Positions 59,967 to 64,000 of a stretch of 64,000 nucleotides of DNA are shown piece by piece; the stretch's first letter is position 1; each line of letters starts with the position of its first letter. Under the pieces are notes generated by a model that saw only the letters and a program-made list of their open reading frames with translations, made no database searches and was not told the origin of the DNA. The stretch is taken from assembly GCA_029572965.1 (NCBI GenBank), contig JAKPQD010000206.1:1-64000 (forward strand), written 5' to 3'. The DNA comes from Bacteroidota bacterium. GTDB lineage: Bacteria > Bacteroidota > Bacteroidia > Bacteroidales > DTGW01. A program made the position numbers and the translations under genes.

Positions 59967-61718
59967 TTAATTATTGTTTAATGGCAGTAGTACATTGAAC
60001 GTACTGCCCTTTTCCGGGATACTTTCTGCCCATATTTGGCCTTTGTGCAATGCAACAAATTCGGCACAAAGCACTAAACCTAAACCTGTACCCCTTTCAC
60101 TTGCTGTGCCTGATTTTGAAAAACTGGTCTCAAATTTAAACAACCGGGATAAATCTTCCTGGCTTAGCCCAACCCCGCAATCTTGAATAGATATCTTGAT
60201 ATTGCCGGTTTCTTCAATGATTTGAAGAAATACTTCTGTATGGGTATAAGAATATTTTATTGCATTGGTCATCAGGTTGCGTACTATTGTCTTCAACATT
60301 TGACTATCGGCATAAGCTTTTAGACCGGGGCTGATGGTTTTCTTTATGGTTATTTTTTTCTGACTGGCAAGCAATTCAATGGTATTTAAGTCATCTTTCA
60401 AGGCTTCGGCAACATCAATCCATTCGGGGTTGAATCTAACCCCTTGCCTTTGAAAATTGCTCCATTCTAACAGGTTTTGTAAAAGTGTATGTGTGTTTTT
60501 GGCTGTTTCATAAAGCATCTCGGCACACTTTCCTGCATCTTCATAGTTGTTATCAGCAATATCTTGTTGCACCATCTCTGAAAGGTTAATTAGCACATGA
60601 AACGGATTGCGCAGGTCATGGGCAATTATCCCCATAAATTTATCCTTGGTGGCATTTAACTCTTTTAATTTTTTTGCATTTTCTTTTAAGGCTACTTCGT
60701 TGAGCTTACGCTGGGTAATGTCAGATAAGATTATGGCCCAACCGGCCAGTCTGTCTTTGTTTTCAAAAACGGGAGTTGTTTTTATCAAAAAATATCGTCG
60801 TCCTCCAAAACAATCATTTTCAATATCAGTAGAATACTCTTCGTGCCTAAAAGCAATTCGTTTGGTATCCTCGCATTGTTCAAGAATCTTTTCTATGCTT
60901 TTCCCAATGCTTTTTTCGTTTAGGTTGTTAAAAATTTGTTTTGCGTGATTGTTGAAATTTGTAATCCTAAGCTTTTTATCTACTATTATTACCCCATCTG
61001 ACATGCTTTCAAAAATAACTTCTAATGCTAATGGCTCAAAATCAAGCAGCTTAAAACGAAACATGCCTAAAGCCCCCATTATACCTACAATTGAAAATGA
61101 AAATGGAATAATATCCATATTACTTTTGTAGTATGATGAAAGATAATATATATAGAAACCCCATGGGATAGTAAGTGAAACTATCATCAAAAATGCCCTT
61201 ACGCGGTTGATGCCAACTTGTTTTATGGCCATCCATACATATAAAAGAAAACTAAAAAGCAGCGTTAAATTTGAATATACCTGGTGTACCCAATACCAAG
61301 GCCCTTTTGTAAAGTTGGCAAATGAAGATGATTGTGCGGTATTGATGGCCAATTTTGTATAAAAAAGGTGGCCAAAATTACTATTCTGAAGAACTATTGT
61401 TGTACAGGAAATTGCAATCATTACCACTATCATCCATTTTTTCAGGTACTGATTATAGCCTGTATAATGAAGCGTAAATATGACCAGTACAGAAGGGAAT
61501 AAAGCAATTCCAACATATTCTACTTTCAACCAAAAATAGATGTCTTCCAAATTGTCAGAATTGAGTTCCATAACATAACCAAAAGCATACAATGCTATGC
61601 ATAATAAAATAGACAAATATGCCAATGCCCCTGGTGACTTGTAATACCTTATAGTGTAAAATGCTATCAGCAGGTTAATGAAAGAGGTAAGCAGCAATAT
61701 CAGGCTAAGAGGATGCAT
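59967..61718 (-). CDS. 7TM-type sensor histidine kinase with PAS domain
   Basis: A 583-residue kinase. Residues 1-225 hold about seven transmembrane helices (histidine kinase N-terminal 7TM type), so it likely senses a membrane-soluble or small external ligand. A PAS domain (~235-350; I-I-V-D-K-K-L-R-I-T-N) follows, then HisKA with I-A-H-D-L-R-N-P-F (phospho-acceptor His367) and HATPase (N-A-I-K-Y-S, D-C-G-V-G-L, G-T-G-L-G-L). It is the first gene of the two-gene operon with the PAS-HTH response regulator. A TAATTTTG box lies about 30 bases upstream. Confidence 0.93.
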   Translation of the reverse strand: MHPLSLILLLTSFINLLIAFYTIRYYKSPGALAYLSILLCIALYAFGYVMELNSDNLEDIYFWLKVEYVGIALFPSVLVIFTLHYTGYNQYLKKWMIVVMIAISCTTIVLQNSNFGHLFYTKLAINTAQSSSFANFTKGPWYWVHQVYSNLTLLFSFLLYVWMAIKQVGINRVRAFLMIVSLTIPWGFYIYYLSSYYKSNMDIIPFSFSIVGIMGALGMFRFKLLDFEPLALEVIFESMSDGVIIVDKKLRITNFNNHAKQIFNNLNEKSIGKSIEKILEQCEDTKRIAFRHEEYSTDIENDCFGGRRYFLIKTTPVFENKDRLAGWAIILSDITQRKLNEVALKENAKKLKELNATKDKFMGIIAHDLRNPFHVLINLSEMVQQDIADNNYEDAGKCAEMLYETAKNTHTLLQNLLEWSNFQRQGVRFNPEWIDVAEALKDDLNTIELLASQKKITIKKTISPGLKAYADSQMLKTIVRNLMTNAIKYSYTHTEVFLQIIEETGNIKISIQDCGVGLSQEDLSRLFKFETSFSKSGTASERGTGLGLVLCAEFVALHKGQIWAESIPEKGSTFNVLLPLNNN

Positions 61719-61746
61719 AAATATTGGTTTTGGTCTGTTTCAAAAA

Positions 61747-61754
61747 CAAAATTA
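61747..61754 (-). promoter_or_regulatory. -7 promoter element of the kinase-regulator operon
   Basis: TAATTTTG on the minus strand, 29 bases upstream of the histidine kinase ATG. Confidence 0.5.
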
Positions 61755-61791
61755 ATAAATCCTAAGCTACTTTTATAACAGATTTATTGTG

Positions 61792-63267
61792 TTAATTGGC
61801 CTCTGTGGCAATAATTTTGGCCGATGCAAGACAATGATGTATCCCTCCTCCGGGATGTACACTGCTGCCTGTGAAATATAAATTTTCGGTTTCTCTCGAA
61901 ATAAAGTTCGGGTGTTTTGTAAAAAATGACCTAAAACTATTTATGGCCTGGCCAAATAGCGAACCGTTATGTGTATTGTATATATTAGTATAGGTTAATG
62001 GAGTTGCTACCTGTTCAAATAGTATATTTTTTGATATATTTTCTCCAAATGTTTTTTCAATCTTTGATAACACAATATTTTTAATTTCTTCCGTAACTTT
62101 TTTCCAGTTGTGCCCGTGCTTAGCAGGCACACTAACCATTACTTGCAAGTATTGATAACCTTCAGGATTATTATTGCCAGATAAACCACTAATATCATTG
62201 ATATATATAGATGGGTCACTGTCAATAGCCTTGTTTTTAAATAGTGTATCAAATTGTTTTTTGCTATCGCCCGATACTATTATATTATAAAAGTTTAACC
62301 CTTCAATTTTCTTGCTTAACCCCCAATAAAATATGATGGCCGATGAAGTTAGTTTTTTCTTCATGGCTTTTTTGGCCATCTTTTTATCTTGCATAAGGTC
62401 GCGGTAAAAGTGTACTACATCTGTATCAATAACAAGAAGGTCTGCAAAGTAAGCATTAGTGGCAGTGTTGATAGATACAATACGCTTATTGCTCTGGAAA
62501 ACCCGGGTTATTGGGCTGTCAAAATAGAATGTAACGCCGGCTTCTATGGCCAAATCATACAAAGCCTTTACAATACTGTACATCCCGTTTTGTACATGAT
62601 ATACCCCCAAATTATAGTTTAAATGCGAAACATATTTGATGGTTGCAACAGATTTATAAGGGTTATTGCCAAATGATGAAGCTGCACTATTAAATATTTC
62701 AACAACCTTGCTGTCTAAAAATAATTTGCGGTTTCTTTTATCCAGTGAAGTAAAAATATCAAGCCTGTAAAACTGCAATAAAGCTTTACGGCAAGGGGCT
62801 TTTAAAAAATTTTTGCACAAATACAAAGGGCTATATAAAAACAATGGAGATGCAAGCTCCCATAATTTTTGACATTTGTGAAGATATTGGTAAACTTTGT
62901 GTTTAGGTACTGATGTTTTGTTGCTTATCTCGTCTGCAAGTTTTTCAGCATTGCACCATGCATTGATTTGTGTCCCGTCGGGGAAAAAATATAGCCCGCT
63001 GCTTTCGGCACGATGGTAGTTGAAATAATTTCTGGGGTTTTTGTTGTGAAGGACAAATAGTTCGTCCAGCATTTCAGGCATATATAGTTTTGTAGGCCCG
63101 GTATCAAAGCGAAAACCATTTTCTTCAGCCTGACTAATCCGTCCCCCGGGCATATCGTTTTTTTCAAATACTTTTACTTTATACCCTTTGGCTGCAAGCC
63201 TTATAGCCACGGCCATCCCTCCAATACCCGAACCAATGATGCAAGCGGTTTTTGTCATGTTCTTCAT
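61792..63267 (-). CDS. CrtI/CrtD-type FAD-dependent carotenoid desaturase
   Basis: A 491-residue flavoprotein; Met4 (ATG 63258) is also possible. The N-terminus has the FAD dinucleotide motif I-G-S-G-I-G-G-M-A-V-A (around 12-22), F-E-K-N-D-M-P-G-G-R and F-D-T-G-P-T (phytoene desaturase signature). The C-terminus Y-F-T-G-S-S-V-H-P-G-G-G-I-H-H-C-L-A-S is the conserved bacterial-type phytoene desaturase ending. These enzymes oxidise carotenoids or their hydroxy derivatives. With no phytoene synthase nearby the exact step cannot be told; a CrtD-like role or flexirubin-related chemistry is also possible. Confidence 0.88.
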   Translation of the reverse strand: MKNMTKTACIIGSGIGGMAVAIRLAAKGYKVKVFEKNDMPGGRISQAEENGFRFDTGPTKLYMPEMLDELFVLHNKNPRNYFNYHRAESSGLYFFPDGTQINAWCNAEKLADEISNKTSVPKHKVYQYLHKCQKLWELASPLFLYSPLYLCKNFLKAPCRKALLQFYRLDIFTSLDKRNRKLFLDSKVVEIFNSAASSFGNNPYKSVATIKYVSHLNYNLGVYHVQNGMYSIVKALYDLAIEAGVTFYFDSPITRVFQSNKRIVSINTATNAYFADLLVIDTDVVHFYRDLMQDKKMAKKAMKKKLTSSAIIFYWGLSKKIEGLNFYNIIVSGDSKKQFDTLFKNKAIDSDPSIYINDISGLSGNNNPEGYQYLQVMVSVPAKHGHNWKKVTEEIKNIVLSKIEKTFGENISKNILFEQVATPLTYTNIYNTHNGSLFGQAINSFRSFFTKHPNFISRETENLYFTGSSVHPGGGIHHCLASAKIIATEAN

Positions 63268-63278
63268 TCTAATTGCAA

Positions 63279-63286
63279 CAAATATA
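63279..63286 (-). promoter_or_regulatory. -7 promoter element of the desaturase gene
   Basis: TATATTTG on the minus strand, 12 bases upstream of ATG 63267; the mRNA would have a very short leader, or start translation at ATG 63258. Confidence 0.4.
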
Positions 63287-63320
63287 GCAAATTAAAAATC
63301 CGAAACAAATGCTAACTGTT

Positions 63321-64000
63321 TTATTCTGAAACGCTTACCCTTAAACCTGCTTTTTCGATAGTTGAAGCAATGGCTTTCAATTGTTTTCCGCTTATTTTTT
63401 CTATTGTTTCAACAGGTGTATCTCTTGCTATAGTATAAATCATAACCAGCTCAGGAGATATGCTCTTCAAAGCATCTGTCCAGGCTATAATTTCAGTATC
63501 TGTGGTATTGTCAAATGCTTGTCCATTAAAGCTTCCTTTGACAAACATAGTTTGAACAACCAGTTTTCCATTGAATTTTTTCAGATTTTCAATAACGTCA
63601 TTTGCTGTAATAGGTAATTGAGGCTGATTAAGTATTTGAAATGTCCTATTTATAGCCGAATCAAGTTTCATTATGTTCAAATCTGCTTTCTTTAAAGCAT
63701 TTAACACACTTTGCTTGTGCAAAAGCAACGAATTGGAAAGTACTGCAATTTTTACTTGTGGAAAGATGTTATTTCTTACAGTGATTACAGCATCTATAAC
63801 TTCTTCAAATTGAGGGTGCATAGTAGGTTCGCCGTTGCCTGCAAAAGTAATGGTGTCAACAGGCTCACCTTTACTTTTCATTTCATTGAGGCGCCTTTGC
63901 AACAAATTGCTTATTTCACCAACAGTTGGAAGGTATAAATCTTTTTTGCCTTTTGTATTGAGCCCACATTCGCAGTAAATGCAATTGAAATTGCATACTT
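63321..64000 (-). CDS. Radical SAM protein (5' end beyond the window)
   Basis: The minus-strand frame is open to the window edge; at least 225 residues are seen. Just inside the edge it reads V-C-N-F-N-C-I-Y-C-E-C-G, giving the radical SAM CxxxCxxC motif that binds the [4Fe-4S] cluster and SAM. Then I-T-F-A-G-N-G-E-P-T-M-H-P is the 'GNGEPT' loop typical of the COG0731-like branch. The protein ends V-S-V-S-E at 63321. The product could be a tRNA-modification-like or maturation enzyme; the substrate cannot be inferred. Internal TTG or ATG starts would lose the cluster motif and are not used. Confidence 0.9.
   Translation of the reverse strand, partial: VCNFNCIYCECGLNTKGKKDLYLPTVGEISNLLQRRLNEMKSKGEPVDTITFAGNGEPTMHPQFEEVIDAVITVRNNIFPQVKIAVLSNSLLLHKQSVLNALKKADLNIMKLDSAINRTFQILNQPQLPITANDVIENLKKFNGKLVVQTMFVKGSFNGQAFDNTTDTEIIAWTDALKSISPELVMIYTIARDTPVETIEKISGKQLKAIASTIEKAGLRVSVSE

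Noticed and set aside
1-64000. CRISPR arrays, tRNA or rRNA genes
   Set aside because: No regularly spaced direct repeats with unique spacers were seen apart from protein-coding repeats and the 11-bp array, and no cloverleaf or rRNA sequence was recognised by eye.

Overview
The window is chromosomal DNA of a member of the Bacteroidota. The evidence is a SusC/SusD/SusE outer-membrane operon, two type IX secretion (T9SS) cargo proteins with type A and type B C-terminal sorting domains, a PorP/SprF protein with a PorE-like partner, a DUF5686 protein, and promoters of the TAnnTTTG (-7) kind, one with a perfect TTTG at -33. The DNA is AT-rich. I cannot name the genus. No rRNA, tRNA or CRISPR array was seen.

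Layout. 1-2.5 kb: a transposase tail, an FMN-binding lipoprotein, a conserved secreted protein and a decayed DUF3795 gene. 2.6-4.8 kb: a sugar aminotransferase and an acyltransferase for surface glycans. 5.2-11.4 kb: a secreted T9SS type A protein, a small membrane protein, a histidine kinase and a two-domain M16 protease. 11.5-14.3 kb: a sugar-nucleotide operon (hexapeptide acyltransferase, gmd, fcl) making GDP-L-fucose, closed by a strong terminator. 14.4-23.7 kb is accessory in character: a frameshifted DUF3795 gene, two mini membrane genes (one broken by a stop codon), a PH-like membrane protein, a DUF5686 protein, an MBL hydrolase, a CatB-type acetyltransferase, a Fic gene translationally coupled to two small genes, and a HigBA-like toxin-antitoxin pair whose toxin is frameshifted in an A8 run. 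23.8-27.1 kb: a LytTR remnant, an RhlE-like helicase, a thioesterase, and DUF3820 and DUF535 proteins. 27.5-37.9 kb: a hybrid kinase with a two-component-regulator beta-propeller, the susCDE operon, and an Rrf2 regulator divergent from a small cysteine protein. 38-41.8 kb: a multi-PAS hybrid kinase.

41.9-61.7 kb holds the most interesting unit. All genes are on the minus strand. A histidine kinase and response regulator lie upstream of an unusual promoter carrying 11-bp phased repeats. Then come a 46-codon small ORF, a giant (about 4,200 residue) multidomain T9SS type B surface protein, a PorP/SprF protein, and a PorE-like TPR/beta-propeller/OmpA protein. The likely joint role is production, secretion and cell-wall anchoring of a very large adhesin; control by the neighbouring two-component system is my inference. 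The window ends with a CrtI/CrtD-type carotenoid desaturase and a radical SAM protein cut off by the edge.

Start codons were moved inward where a signal peptide, promoter or family start favoured it. Several small genes and pseudogenes described here were found by translating the gaps by eye.
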